64,000 bases of DNA from Blastobasis lacticolella (taxonomy: Eukaryota > Arthropoda > Insecta > Lepidoptera > Blastobasidae): assembly GCA_905147135.1 (NCBI GenBank), contig LR990042.1, positions 13,693,545-13,757,544 on the forward strand, read 5' to 3'. The notes beneath the pieces were generated by a model. It was not told the origin of the DNA. It saw nothing but the letters and a program-made list of their open reading frames with translations, and searched no databases. This document shows, one piece after another, positions 20,668 to 32,924 of this stretch; position 1 is the stretch's first letter; each line of letters begins with the position of its first letter. Made by a program: the position numbers and the translations under genes.

Positions 20668-21178
20668 TTATCTACACTCATATTTTTATGTTAAAATATC
20701 GTACCTATAATTTTCTCAACTTTGCTGGAAGTAAGCTGCAAGTCAGTTCTGTTGTATCTACGCGTCGAGGATATCAAGCGGCGGGAAATTCACTTAATTA
20801 ATTTCACATTTATCTATTTATTTGCTTCAATCAAGAGAAAACACAAATTACAACAATTAGAAAAAATATTCTGTTTAGCGGGAAAATAATTGCACAGAAT
20901 ATAAACAGAAAAATTTGAATTTTGAATTTGAATTTGTCAAAGACATTTAGGTGTTCAGCCTACATTTCGCCGTGTCCCAGAGCCCGACAAAAAATTAAAA
21001 AATAATGATTAAAAAGTTATTGTACGATACAGCTGTAATGAAAATAGTATGGGAAATGCTATATCGAAAAGTAATTTTTTAAAATTTTAAAGACTGGCGT
21101 GAAAAAAGTGTACCCTTAAACGACTGTTTTCGAATATGAAATTGGAACATTAAGCTATGAGTGTAGATAAAATACTTT
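20663..21178. repeat. Inverted repeat pair about 500 bp apart
   Basis: 'actttatctacactcata' near 20665-20682 is matched in reverse complement by 'atgagtgtagataaaatact' near 21157-21176. The left arm overlaps the edge of the foldback MITE at 20531. This may mark a larger nested DNA element; no target duplication was recognised. Confidence 0.5.
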
Positions 21179-21534
21179 ATAAACCCCCGAATAGCATACC
21201 TATACCACATTCTGTTCCTAAAAATGTAGTTTCGATTATTGTCAAACTTTTAAAAATCGAACATTTTATTTAGGGCCATATTATTTCGACATGGCAGAAT
21301 GGCAGCCATCGGCGGATTTTTCGAGCAATCTTCTAATCGACTACCTTTACATCAATTATAGTCGCCGTGGGTTTATTCAAAATTGTTTAGTTTTGTTTCC
21401 AAAGCTTGTAATGTTACATAACATGTAAAAACTAGTCATTGATTTCGAAAATAGAGGAAGTATATCTAAATGGTACTAAGTAATTTAAAACAAATAAAAA
21501 ATTATTTTATGTTTGAGTATCATTGTAAATAAAA

Positions 21535-21615
21535 CTAAATCAAGCAAACAAGCTGGCCTCCGATGGAAAGTGATCACCGCTGCCCATAGACACCCGCAAC
21601 ACCCGGGGAATATCT
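21535..21615 (-). repeat. LINE 3'-end fragment
   Basis: 'aacaagctggcctccgatgg' and 'gatcaccgctgcccataga' are the reverse complement of the 3' UTR shared by lepidopteran Jockey-like LINEs. Related fragments are at 31550, 35725, 53885 and 60060. The coding region is absent or unrecognisable to the right. Confidence 0.65.
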
Positions 21616-22430
21616 AATGCGTTTGGGCTTTTGAGATACGTGTAGTCTTTACCGTTTCAAGGCTACTCCAAACAGGCGCGATAATAAGACGCGATCCAGA
21701 TTGTCTATGCGGCAGCTGAGACTCTTATCGTAGACAATTTGGGCTCTTGACGGTAAACGCGATCAAATGGAAGATGCTGATTGCTTATAGTTTTATTTTT
21801 ACCTATTACGTGTTTCTTACATCTAAAATTGAAATGTATTTTACAAGATTTAATAAACTTTTTTTTTTATAGGTCACTCTCACAGCCAAAGAGCATTGTG
21901 CCCTAGTGCCTAAGCCCAAAGATGGGAACTTGGAAACAAAAGCCTTATCATTAGTGGAACGTCGCTTTGATTGATACGATCCAAGTCCTGTGTATGCACG
22001 TTAATCCGTAGTACTTTTATAGTAACTATACCGCGAACTAATTTGTCAATCCTCATAGCTGATTAGGACACAGTACTTCATATCCGGTAATCCGGTCATT
22101 CTTTGGTATCCTACGAAATTTCATACCTATCCTTAACATCGTGCTCCGGCTCTGGGGCGACCAGTATGTCACTGTGTGTTGCCTTCCTACTTTCCTATTA
22201 CTATCCAATTAGACGATTGAAATATACATTTAATGCTCTACTCAATAAGGAATATTTGATTTTTGTTTTAATTGCCAGCAGGTTGCGGAGGCAGGCCTCC
22301 GTAGACCAGAGAATGAGCAATAGTGTTGTGTATTCCAATCACTGCGTTTTCCAAGCGCAATGTCCTCTATACGTATGATGTGGAGTGGAGTCCAGCGGTA
22401 GACCTCTAGGCTGTTCATGTTGAGACATTG

Positions 22431-22577
22431 CTTTATACGGCGGTTATCTGTTTCACAGTGTCACAGATTGGTCACAATACCGAGTGATTGATCGACAACG
22501 ATATAATGGATGTTAGGCCCTTTTCCTACCTGAAGGCGCGAGCGAGTTTGCTTCGTTTTGTACTGTTATGTTAGTGG
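22431..22577 (+). repeat. Unclassified dispersed repeat, copy 2
   Basis: Partner of 17391-17532, about 5 kb away in the same orientation. An RTE 3' end starts 50 bp downstream. Confidence 0.7.
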
Positions 22578-22624
22578 CTATAATTTTGCCTTTAGAGAAT
22601 TGAATAGCCGAAATATGGCGGTGG

Positions 22625-22775
22625 TGCTCCCGAAGTCCCGTGGGAAACCTAAAAGCTAGATGGATGGACTGACGAGATCGGATGCGAGAGCCGACGGTTG
22701 TCGAAGACTGGACGAAGTGGAGAAGAAAAAGCAGTAAAGCAGACCTGGCAGAAGCCGGGATTGCAATGATGATGA
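22625..22775 (+). repeat. RTE LINE 3' end, 5'-truncated
   Basis: It begins with the equivalent of the GRPK-RW motif ('gtgggaaacctaaaagctag') and runs through 'cggatgcgagagcc' and 'gcagacctggcagaagccgg' to a GATGATGA tail. This is the same order as in the RTE copies at 24045-24745 and 57675-58052. Confidence 0.75.
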
Positions 22776-22834
22776 GTTGAAATAAAAAGGGAGGTAAAAG
22801 TTTCCACTATGTCATTAGATGTACACTAATCAAT

Positions 22835-23045
22835 GGTCTTACAGTGATGGAAAACATAGTGATCACACCTGCACATTCAGGTGACTGGCGACACTGCCAG
22901 GTGCCCCTGTTAACGGGGTCACGGAGGTCAGATGGTAGTCGCTCCTCTGTAATTACCTGATGTGCCGAATCCTGGATCATGGTCAAGGCGGTCTTCGGGA
23001 CTTCGGGCGCGAGAGCACGACCGGGATTGTGAACCAAAGATGATG
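22835..23045 (+). repeat. SINE family A, 5'-truncated
   Basis: Starts in the body at 'cttacagtgatggaaaacat' and runs through 'ctgcacattcaggtgactg', 'cacggaggtcagatggtag' and 'gcgcgagagcacgaccggga' to 'aaagatgatgataatt'. No tRNA-like head. Confidence 0.85.
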
Positions 23046-23049
23046 ATAA

Positions 23050-24040
23050 TTACTACAATTTTAAGCTCACACTAACCATGCGTTCTCATAGTGCTCATTA
23101 ATGAAAGACGGCTCTATAATTGGTTAATTAAGATTGAGTCCTCATAGTAACGTTTCCCAATACGGGTGCTGCGACTTTATTGTGAAATTGGTTAATTTAA
23201 GGTGTAATTCTACTCTGACGGAGACCACACGGTACACGAATGATAATAAAATAATAACAATAACGACGATGCTAAACGCAACTCTGATTCACTCAATCTA
23301 TTATTCATTAACTACTCGGCCGCTGAAATATCATTGCTGACTCGTACTTTACAGAAACAAGTTAAGCATTTATCTCGACCTACTTCGGCAACATTCTTAT
23401 CTGAGATCAAACGCGTGTGTAGGGAAGGCGTCTTTGAGTAGCTTGGTTGGCGGGTCACTCATATAAAATGCAGGCTTTGAAGCAAAGCCCGCGGCGGAAC
23501 CCCGGGGCAGGTGCTTGCGTGCATCAGCGGAAGTCATTTCGTGTCGCCAACCGACAATCACCCAAGCCGGGGACTCAGCTTTTATTGCGCCCGTACTTCT
23601 TTTAGAATACGTTTTCTATGATTTAGATGACATAACTATATTTTGTTCCTATTGGAACTACATGGTACTTATTAATATGGTGGTCAGTTTGTTTGTGGCA
23701 TTTGAACCGCGGGACCAATAACAATGCAACTGTTTTAGTTTTTACGCGACTGCGACAGAATGAGGGTTATGTTTTTCGAGCTTATGTATGTACTCGTATG
23801 TCTATTGCTATGACACGGGCTACAGCCCTAACGGCTCAATGGATTTTAACATGTGAGGTGTTGTTAGATTTATCTTGGTCGCGCGAGTGACACTGGGTAC
23901 ATAAAAATTTAAAAAAATTAAAGCGACGTGTTTTAGGTGACTATATTATGACTTTCGAAAATGTTTTTTGTGATTTAATTATTTTCTTTTTATTGCCTTG
24001 TTTCATAGGTTTTATTAACAATTAGAAATCCATTTCACGC
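23050..24040. other. No recognisable gene
   Basis: Non-coding. Several 60-70 codon frames overlap around 23515-23890 without domains or splice signals. Confidence 0.45.
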
Positions 24041-24044
24041 TCAT

Positions 24045-24745
24045 ATGGATACTTTTACTAATGGCCAATTTCACAAACATCCATCAAAACAGAGTATATG
24101 GCTAGCTCCACCGAGGATCTTGAAACCATCCGTATAGGGAACAAAGCTTTCAATAGAACAGATAAATTCAAATACCTCGGATCCATGCAGCACGAGTCCG
24201 GCGATATCGGCTCCGAATCTCTGCAGCTTGGGCCAAATGGCGGGAGTTCACGGCGGTCACCTGTGACCCTAAAATCCCGATTAAGCTCAAGGGGCTCATA
24301 TACAAGAGCATAATTAGGCCTGTGATGCTTTACGGCTGCGTAGCCTGGCCGGTGCTGTCAAAGCACGCCAACGAAATTAAGATGCTGCGGTAGATGTGTT
24401 GCGTTACGTGACTTGATCGAGTGCGTAACGAGTACATCTGTAGCAGTTTTGGCATGAGAGATATCGCGGATAAGGTCGAAGAGGCTCGCCTTCGCTGGTT
24501 CGGTTATGTGTTGCGAAAGCCCTTGGGATACGTGGGAAATAGGAGCCTGAATCTGCCGGTATCAGGAAAGAGGTTCCGCGGAAGCCTAAAGAAGTGATGG
24601 ACCGACATGGCCGAGTCTGATGCGAGAGCCAATGGCTTATGACGCGAGGAAGCCCAAGCCCGGGCGAAATAGAGGAAAGTGAGTCAGAAAAGCGGACCTT
24701 GGCAGAAGCCGGGACTGACTGCTCGGATTATGATGATGATGATTT
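24045..24745 (+). pseudogene. RTE-clade LINE, C-terminal third
   Basis: Frames read in sequence: MASSTEDLETIRIGN, FNRTDKFKYLGSMQHESGD, then (shifted) LKGLIYKSIIRPVMLYGCVA, NEIKMLR and VTRLDRVRNEYICSS, then EEARLRWFGYVLRKP and FRGSLKK in place of the usual GRPKKRW. It ends with the RTE 3' UTR and a GATGATGATGAT tail at 24730-24742. The 'YLG', 'LYG' and 'RLRW-G-V-R' motifs are typical of RTE proteins downstream of the catalytic site. A stop after MLR and frameshifts make it inactive. It is nearly the same subfamily as 57675-58052. Confidence 0.85.
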
Positions 24746-24749
24746 AAAC

Positions 24750-26530
24750 ATCAAACAATTGAAAGAATAGATAAATATTACGTAAAATTTGTAAGAATAA
24801 CATTCCCCTTAAGCGTATCCGGCAATTATTCGATTATAAATAAAATTGTATTTTCCCATACATTTATTATGATTAAGATAAATAACTGAGAATGGTATAG
24901 GTACTCATAGTTTATGACGAGTGACTCGGCTTCCGTAGAAGTTAGTGACTTCAAAGATAAGGAATCGTTTGCACAAAGAGGATTTAACGGTTTTGTTCTC
25001 CAAGCTAGAGTTTCTGTCCATTTTATACTATTAATTAGATTGTCGGAACTTATAACAAAACCCTGTTATAAGTTCCGACGTAGAGACAAACGCGTTTAAC
25101 TACGATAGCCTCTAATAATTATAATTTTTATTTTGTGTGCGTTTTGTTCTTATTGAATTCTTTATCGCAATCAATATTTTCTTTCTTTCAAACACAAAAA
25201 TACACGAGAAACAATTTTAGGTATCTAATAGTTAGATCTGATCGGAATAAAAATTATTTCTTATAATCATAGCTATACAAAAATGATTTCAAAGTAGCTA
25301 CCCCATAAGTTTACAAATTCGCGATAAGCATTTGGACAACATCTACTGGCGAGTGTATTTTCAAGTATTTGTTTAAGTATGTTGGGCAAAGATTGTGTGC
25401 AATTTGTAATACATACAATGTGTATTACCAAACATTATGAACGACCTTCATTTATTTAGTATTTTCCAAAGTTTGGACCTACAAAGAGCGTAGATTTAGA
25501 AAACGTAGCTTTTTCAACATTCAAAATAGACGCCGATCAAATAATTGAAACGCAATAACGGACTCGCTTAAGCTGCGACAAAACAAGCGCGCGTGTTGTC
25601 GTTAAGATTGCCAAACACGATCCGAGCGCGACAAATTGAGTCCGTGCAAATTGACTTAAAAAGTTCCCGCCGGAATGAAAAGTCAATAAAAAGACTATGT
25701 ACAATTTAAATATAAATTAATGCCGCACTGTTTACGTGAATTGTGAAGATTCCTGATGTTTGTTCTAATTACTTAGTAGGTTATGGAGTCGGTCTTTGTG
25801 AGGGAGCTCATTAATTTTTCTGAGGCGCTGATGGTTTTCTGACACGGCCTCTATCTGTCGTGGAGACATTCTCTTTTGACGGATCGCGAGCCGTCACCGA
25901 GACCGCTACGCCGTGGCTACGAGTGCCTACCGAGGCGTGCCGTAATGTATCGAAGGACTCGGATAGCGAGCTCGCACACACGTGTTACGGGTACAGATAT
26001 CTGTTGTATTGGGAATTGCACAGCTAACATAGATACTCAAAGCTTTTGGAATATTGGATGCGGACTTTTATACAAATGTTTGCGTCAGTAAATAAAATAA
26101 CTAAAGGTTAAATTTATTTGTTATCAAGTCATTGGGAGTCCGTAGATTGTTAGCAATGGTTTATTAAAGACATTTATTATCATTATCATTTATTTATTTA
26201 TCAAATTCATATTGATGTACATGTTTTTAAAAAGAAAAATGGGTATACCAAATTGAATTATTTTAAATCTCAAAATTAATTAAGGGTAACAAGTATAATA
26301 ATAATAATATAAGTCACTGTGCTGAACCTATATTCTGATACGCAGGACAGGTAACTGTTAATCTGGCCATAAATGGTGAGTCCAACCTTACTTCGAACAT
26401 CTCTAGAATACTCTTGGGGCTTCCCCGCTTTCTGCGAAGAATGGACGCTGGCTCAATGTTCTTTTATTGCATCAATGAACATACCTGATGCGCTACAGTA
26501 CAATGAAAGCCTAAGCAGAGATCTGTAGAT
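24750..26530. other. No recognisable gene
   Basis: AT-rich spacer, with one strong hairpin at 25042-25079 listed separately. A locally GC-richer stretch at 25876-26000 has a short frame without recognisable features. Confidence 0.45.
25042..25079. other. Perfect 15 bp hairpin, 8-base loop
   Basis: GTCGGAACTTATAAC at 25042-25056 pairs with GTTATAAGTTCCGAC at 25065-25079 without mismatch. The loop is 'aaaaccct'. It could be a tiny foldback element or part of a small structured RNA; nothing else in the neighbourhood decides. Confidence 0.75.
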
Positions 26531-26539
26531 TATGATTGT

Positions 26540-26665
26540 GATTGGACGAGATGGCCGGACGACCTTCTAAAGGAAGAGTCACAGAGTCGATCTGTGTAGA
26601 AGGCGCGGGGTATAGACCTCTAAATTCAACAGTGGGCGTCCTAATGCTGTTGATGATGATTACTA
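26540..26665 (+). repeat. LINE 3' end with GATGATGAT tail
   Basis: 'attcaacagtgggcgtcct' followed by 'gctgttgatgatgatta' is the characteristic 3' end of an RTE-type lepidopteran LINE. Similar ends lie at 39860-39958 and 53560-53665, and a minus-strand copy is at 33877-33965. Confidence 0.6.
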
Positions 26666-27219
26666 TGTTACACTATTACACTATTCCGATTACGCTTAAT
26701 CATCAGACAATATGACATTTCTATATTGTAGATTTTACAAGTCAAATCTCGCGAACACGCCGCGAATGCGTTGTCTTCAATTGTTTCGTACCGTGAAATG
26801 CTTCGCATCGCTCTTGCTGCAACTGCGCATAAATATTGCACAACACCATTAAAACAATATTTTATTAATATAACTGACGCCTCCGTACATAACGCTGCGA
26901 CCTTTCGTGTGTTTAACTAGGTTTGCATTTCAAATTGTAATAATTTGTTATGAAAATACATTCAATTTACGTTTTACGTCAACTAGTTATAACTGTGGAC
27001 ATTTTAAGTAGGTCATTATTCAATTTTACTGCCGTTTGCAGATATAATGAGACTGCGAACTTTTTCGTGACCAAATAAACAAAACTAGGCACGAAGAATA
27101 GAAAGTAGAATGAGCACAGAAGAAAATATGCTAGGTACCTAGGTGATTCGTAGTTGGTATCCTTTCAACCCGAACCTTGAACTATCAGGGTTATTATTAG
27201 ACATTCTATTAGTATTTTT

Positions 27220-27290
27220 CAGGCTCCTTACCTCATAGGTACCTGATTTACGAGTAGCCCGATATTTCGGTGCAGTTACCACATGATTGT
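27220..27290. mobile_element. Fragment of the GAGTAGCCCGATATTTC foldback MITE family
   Basis: Contains TACGAGTAGCCCGATATTTC followed by 'tgcagttacc', the same stem core and loop region as the complete copy at 37004-37136. Only one arm is left. Confidence 0.65.
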
Positions 27291-27850
27291 CACATGACTA
27301 TTAAAAGACGTACTCCCCTACTTCATATTATAAATATGAAAGTTTGATAAGATGTTTAAATTTCTGAACATTCAGAGGTACGGATGGATAGTTCAAATTG
27401 AATACGACCTTTAACATAGTTTTAATTTGAACCCTGTAAAGGGAAGATTATAGGCTACTTTTGCCCGAAGTCTACGCGGAAGAAACTAGTTATAAAATAA
27501 CATATTACACCGTAGAGTTTAATAACCACAGTGTGTTCGTTATCTCCAATTCCTACCGGGAGCATCGCCGGTTCATACCATAATGGCGATCTACGTCCGC
27601 ATTGATGCTCTACCGATTCCATGGCTAATGAAAATACATTCATTACTTACTCGCTCGGCCCGCTGAAGCACGTTCCGCAACTGATGAATGTTTCCAAACG
27701 GTTCACTTCAGAAATAGAGTGTCGGTCTGTTTGTGAATAAACATCGATCGCTGTCTGTGTCGATGATTCTCGCGGTATCTCGGTTACTGGTGGCGCTGAG
27801 ACGCTCGGGTGGTGGACAAGGCTTGCTTCACAAAAATGATAAAGCTTGAT
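27290..27850. other. No recognisable gene
   Basis: Short overlapping frames on the minus strand (27455-27895) show no recognisable domain. Confidence 0.4.
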
Positions 27851-27856
27851 TGCTTG

Positions 27857-27975
27857 CTTGGATAAATTCACACAGTGCCATCTAGGCCCTCGCATGTGTT
27901 ATGGGTGCTAGATAAGTGAAAACTACTTATACCTAATACTTTTTTAAATACATATTACACATACTACACCCAGAA
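27857..27975 (-). repeat. SINE family C fragment
   Basis: 'agtgccatctaggccctcgc', 'gtgttatgggtgctagataa', 'ttttttaaatacatatta' and 'actacacccagaagcg' match, in order, the SINE inserted at 4399-4600. The tail and the tRNA-like head are both missing. Confidence 0.65.
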
Positions 27976-28284
27976 GCGACGCGTATTATTTCCTGCATTT
28001 ATGACCTAGATCACAAAATAGAGCACGCCGGTCGCCGCCGTCTTACGTACATACTGTGTGCTTAGATTTGTACCTCTCTTGAGGTTTACGTTTCTGGAAA
28101 ATTGTAAACGAAACATGGAGTGGAGCCGAAATGATGTGTCTGTATGGGGATGTTGTTGGGAAATAATTGTACATTTCGTCTTCGTACCGTCGTCTCTGTT
28201 GCATGTGGTTTAAATATATTAAACCAATAATGAGACTAATGAGACGTCATGTAATGTGTAAAAGTTCTTAAAGCTATTTTTAAT

Positions 28285-28955
28285 TTAGAAACCAAATTTA
28301 TTGAATTTTGATGTTGTAGGGAACAGTACAGACAGCGACTTGATACTTAAACTCCAGAAAAAGTGCATCAGAGCATTGCGTGACGCGGGATATATGGATT
28401 TATGTCGACCATTATTTAAAAATTTGAACATATTAACAGTACCTTGTCTATATTTTAAGCAGATAGCAGTGTTCGTAAAACAGAATTCACATTTTTTGAG
28501 TTAAGAGTTACGTTTCAGGGACTGAGACAAAGGCCTGAAAATATTTTGTTGGTTCCTCAAAACAGGCTGACCTTAGCTCACAAGAATAGCTATATAATGG
28601 CGTCACGGATTTTTAATAAGCTACCGGATGGGTTACTTGCCCTGAATGGACCGATGTTCAAGCGAGAGATACACTCTTGGCTAACTGACCGTTGTTTCTA
28701 TAGTGTAAAAAAGATTCTGACGCGTGGCCCAGATTGTCATTTTATCTTGACATTTTATCTTATATTAGCAGTAAAATTAGTTGTAATAAATTATTGTAGC
28801 TCATTTATTAATTACTTTTGTAGCGACTTCTAATCTCGTAATTTATGCCGCTAATGGCAAATTTTGGCATGGACAAAAATTGTACCTACTTAAAAAGATC
28901 TAAATCATGTAAGCCAAATTTTATTACAAATAAACATTTGATTAAATTTGATTTG
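28285..28955 (+). pseudogene. CR1-group LINE, C-terminal region and 3' end
   Basis: Frames give GNSTDSDLILKLQKKCIRAL, then FKNLNILTVPCLY, and after a frameshift VPQNRLTLAHKNSY, SRIFNKLPDGLL, FKREIHSWLTDRCFYSVK. This order, from the 'W/GNS---LQK--IRA' block to the 'IFNKLP----FK--' block, is the connection and C-terminal part of CR1-group reverse transcriptases. A non-coding 3' UTR follows and ends in ATTTGATT-like repeats near 28930-28955. The first half including the catalytic site is missing. Confidence 0.75.
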
Positions 28956-28959
28956 AATC

Positions 28960-30435
28960 TACTGAAAGAGTACATCGTTTAAGAACACATCGATTTCGTT
29001 CAGAAATGTTTATGAAACTATTTCGCAATATTAATTATTACTAATTTCCATAGTTTCAAAATATATCTAACTTCAAATAACAATTAAAAATAAAGTAAAA
29101 TATCCATACAACATAATACACGTGTGTGAGAATTTGGGAAATATAAAGCCGAATCTATTCGATGTGCATTCTTTAACATTGGAAGGGCATTGTTTGCTAG
29201 TTTCGAAAATAAAATAGCACTCTACGGGATCATTCTAATTGAGCTTAACAAACCCTTTCATGGTTCGAACGGTTTCATTTGAAAGAAGAATTTTCCCTTT
29301 CTATTGTTCTTTCCACTTCAACGTAATAGCCCGTATTTGAGAAAACGGTATTTGCAATGGGCTCTGAATTCGCTATTCAAATAATCTCGAGTACACCATT
29401 GTCGCAGGATTCGTTTGCTCTTTGCATAGTTGTCGGACGGATTGTAATATTTGTGTTCAATTTAGACAGAAAATGAATTTTTACTACAAATGGAGTAAGT
29501 GTGTTGAGAGCGCTCTAGTGCTACATTTTATTCCACACATGTGACTCTCTAAAGTCTGTCCTCGGTAAGAAATTTATTTTGTAAAATACGACGAAATGTG
29601 CCACGACTAGTCTTGAATCCAGACTACGTTGTTGCTACATTCACAGAAGTCTTCCCGCTGCGACGGACTCGGTTCGTGCATAATAAATTATATTTTCTGA
29701 CCTTTCCAGATCAAAATATTATAGTATAAATAACACAGCAACTGAATATCAAACTCGTATCCACTCAGGTTTATCATAAATTTTATTTATTATTCTCGTA
29801 TATCGCGTGTTAAGGAATTCATGTTTCAAGAAGCCGGGGAAATGTTAATAAATCATTTACATTTCTCCGGACTCTACTTTAATAATCTATTAAGACAATA
29901 TAAGGTATAAATGATTTACCTACGTATTGATATATGCATGTTACATACTTGTACTCTTATGCCTGTATCCCCTAGGGGTAGGCAGAGACCATCGAATGCC
30001 ACAACATACAATCGCACTTCAACATCTCTTTTGCCTCTTCCACATTCATACATCACAACGTTATAATAATCTATATAGTATTGATATAAGCTAATTAATA
30101 TGAAACCATTGACAACTAAATATAGAACGTTCATTTAGTATTGTAATCCCTGTCGTATTTTAATGAACAAATAACGGAGTAATTCTAATGAGCTTAGTTG
30201 ATTTCATTGATTGCCAGTCGGCGCGGGCTCGCCGGCTTGTCACCGAAATTAATATACCTCGTTTCATCTTTTAGTCCCGTGGTTATCAGTAGAACTACAA
30301 ACATTAGCTAGGTATATAGCTAGGATATACCCAATTGCTCCTTTTTTCACAGGAACGGAATGTTGAAACGGGATCTAGTGACCACATTCTATGTTTAACA
30401 CTTTGTGTTGACTTCATAATGGAACTCCATTATTA
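28960..30435. other. No recognisable gene
   Basis: AT-rich non-coding DNA without supported features. Confidence 0.45.
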
Positions 30436-30440
30436 TGAAT

Positions 30441-30570
30441 TAAATCACTTTTTTTAAACTAGTTCCACTTTATTATACAAATTTGATTAAATTGTAACCG
30501 GTTTCGAGGCAATTGCCTGGAGATGGGTAATTGTGTAATAAAGTGGAAGTAGTGTACATAAAGTGATTTA
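30441..30570. mobile_element. Foldback MITE, 130 bp
   Basis: TAAATCACTTT at the left end and AAAGTGATTTA at the right end are exact inverted repeats. Just inside, TTCCACTTTATTATACAA pairs with TTGTGTAATAAAGTGGAA. The centre carries 'accggtttcgaggcaattg', a string I associate with a recurring insect repeat. Non-coding; no clear target duplication. Confidence 0.8.
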
Positions 30571-30574
30571 TTTG

Positions 30575-31545
30575 ATGACCACATACTAGTTCGACGTTTA
30601 CAAAATTTTTCAGCGAGACGTAACTTTTATTCTTGACATAGATTACGAAAATAGTTGTGGTTGTTTATAGCGTGCGGCAGGTCGGTATTTATAAAATGTC
30701 AACATCTCGCCGTGAGCCCGCAGACACGGAATAGCAAACACGTTCATAAAGTTCCTGCTATTCGTGTTATAGATGTTAACATCTTCAAGTAGGCCGTTGA
30801 GTAGATGTACACTTAGGGCGGCAGCACCAAATTCACAAACGCAATGAAGTTTATACTTAAACAAATAACTTCATACAAAAACGTCAAAATTACGTTAAGC
30901 GTCATTCTTAAACGCGTTTAAGAAAGTGCAAGCCGGGCTTAGTGTAGTGCTCATTACTTGTACGATTATCTTAACTTGTATTTTGACTCTCCAGGTATCC
31001 TATCTCACGGTATTTTAAAACTGAACTCGACGGAATAAGGGATTCTTTACTGGAAACCGCGAAAAATTAATAACATAGCTGAAAGTAGCGTAAAGTTTAT
31101 CGCAAGCCGGAGCTAAAGGTTACGAGAAGGAAGTCAGAGCTTAATAAAAAACGAACTTACGACGTATGCACACTGAAAATCAATACCTAACAGTTAAGGT
31201 TAACGTTATTTCTGAACATAAGCATAAAGACATACGAAGAATAAGCTTCTGCCTTCCAATAAAGAAGCAAATAACGTTTAAGGGCATTTCATTTCATCAA
31301 AAATATCATTACCTTTATTTTGGAGTTGAGTGACTGTCCTTTACACCAGTGGTATTTGGACTTAACCTTGTGGTATTAGAAGTGGTATTTGACAGAGAAT
31401 CTAAAATGATATTATAATTTTATAATTATTTTCATATTTATTTTAAACTTTTACTATGTATACTTATTGCCATTTTGTGTGTATTTAATTCTATATTTTT
31501 ATTGTAATATGAGTCTATTGCCTAAATAAAAACATTTTTATGCTA
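30575..31545. other. No recognisable gene; probable LINE 3' end near 31440-31536
   Basis: Mostly featureless. 'gcctaaataaaaacattttt' near 31520 resembles a plus-strand retroposon 3' end with a polyadenylation-like signal, but no coding part was recognised. Confidence 0.4.
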
Positions 31546-31549
31546 TGCA

Positions 31550-31606
31550 GTGACAAACGAGCTGACAGCCCACCTGATGGTAAACGGTAACTGTCGCCAA
31601 TAACAT
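31550..31606 (-). repeat. LINE 3'-end fragment
   Basis: 'gacaaacgagctgacagccc' and 'acctgatggtaaacggtaac' are the reverse complement of the lepidopteran Jockey-like LINE 3' UTR. Confidence 0.65.
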
Positions 31607-31609
31607 CAA

Positions 31610-32765
31610 ATATTCATACATTTAGGTCACAGGCAACAAAAATGTAGAAGATTTGTACTAAGCAATAAATCAATTTTGTCAACCGCGTTGTTGACAAGCC
31701 AGCGGTGACTAGCGAAACGTCGTATGGACGCTACTTACGTCACAATAAGAGGATAATGCGCCGGGGGAAATTAGGCGTTGTATTCATTACTTTGGTGTCG
31801 AGTACTAGTTGAACTGTCCCCAGCGTCCGATGCGATTAATTACGTGGTATATTTATTCCGCACGATGACGTCACCGTATTCTGCCGCGCGATTACCTGCA
31901 GCTATTGTTGTTCCGGAAGTGGATCATATAAACAAATTGGTCGCGGTTCGGTTACCAGCGTACTGTCTGGGGTGTTGTAAACGTTTGACGTGGTTTTGGA
32001 CGCGTTATTTATGATGCGAACAGTTTTCGCCTTGGAGTAGCTGCTTTGTTATAAATCAGTTATCAAGATTCGGTTTCAGAGTCGATGAGTTCATTATTCA
32101 AAATGTGGCGTACAGGTTTTATTTATGGTAGCGGTCTTCGCGTTTGCTCCGGGTTGAAGTGTAATGGGAATTGGGAAACCTTTCGTAAAGACAACAAAGA
32201 TATTATCTTCAACACATGTGCGGGATCCGCTTCGGACGGGTTTATTTGAGTTTGTCTTTTAGTACTTATGTATATTTCGCACAGTAAGAATCTATTAACT
32301 CCTTCAAACATTTGTCGTTTGCGGTAAAGTGTTTGTTGTCTACTTTCAGAGATCTTAATAATGTTGTCTCAAGGGATATTGCAAAGAACCTACAGTTATT
32401 TTATGATTAGCTTTGTGTTTCGTATACTCTGTATACGAAACACAATGATATCGTTACGTTACATGATACATGAAATTCGTGTAAGCTAACGTTATGAAAA
32501 GGTCTGAGCTAATATTTATTTCATTAATAAACTATGAAAGTACCGACCCCATTTTTAAATTGCCGTACGCCTCGAATATTGCAAAGAAAGGGGTGAAATT
32601 GGGTTGGGAATAATGTACGGAAAATGTAAGGGAAATACACGGACGAAGTTGCAGAGAAAACTGAGTATTCCCGATTATGAGAGTGTTACCGGAATACTTT
32701 TCGAAGACGTACCGCAATCTTATAGACCAATGAAAAGAGCCTGCGAGGCCCTAAAACCATACGGT
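31610..32765. other. No recognisable gene
   Basis: Non-coding apart from a strong small hairpin at 32413-32445 listed separately. Confidence 0.4.
32413..32445. other. Perfect 15 bp hairpin, 3-base loop
   Basis: TTGTGTTTCGTATAC at 32413-32427 is followed by 'tct' and its exact reverse complement at 32431-32445. Such a tight stem-loop is unlikely by chance. No element borders are visible around it. Confidence 0.75.
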
Positions 32766-32767
32766 AC

Positions 32768-32924
32768 CTAAAGGTATGTTCCGGGTTTCTTACCGCATAC
32801 CTTTATTTAAGAGTAGCACAGTATCTCTCAGTCGTTTTGTGACCATGATGCATGTAACTTTGTCGAAATATCGGCCTACTCGTAAAAAAAGGTACGCGGT
32901 AGAAAACCAGGAATTTACCTTTAG
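32768..32924. mobile_element. Decayed foldback MITE, same family as 37004
   Basis: The left arm 'aaggtatgttccgggtttct', 'accgcatacctttattt' and the right arm 'cgaaatatcggcctactcgt', 'ggtacgcggtagaaaacc' correspond to the two arms of 37004-37136. Several substitutions and a longer loop show that this copy is older. The ends are CTAAAGGTA and TACCTTTAG, so the outer TTAA is mutated. Confidence 0.75.
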
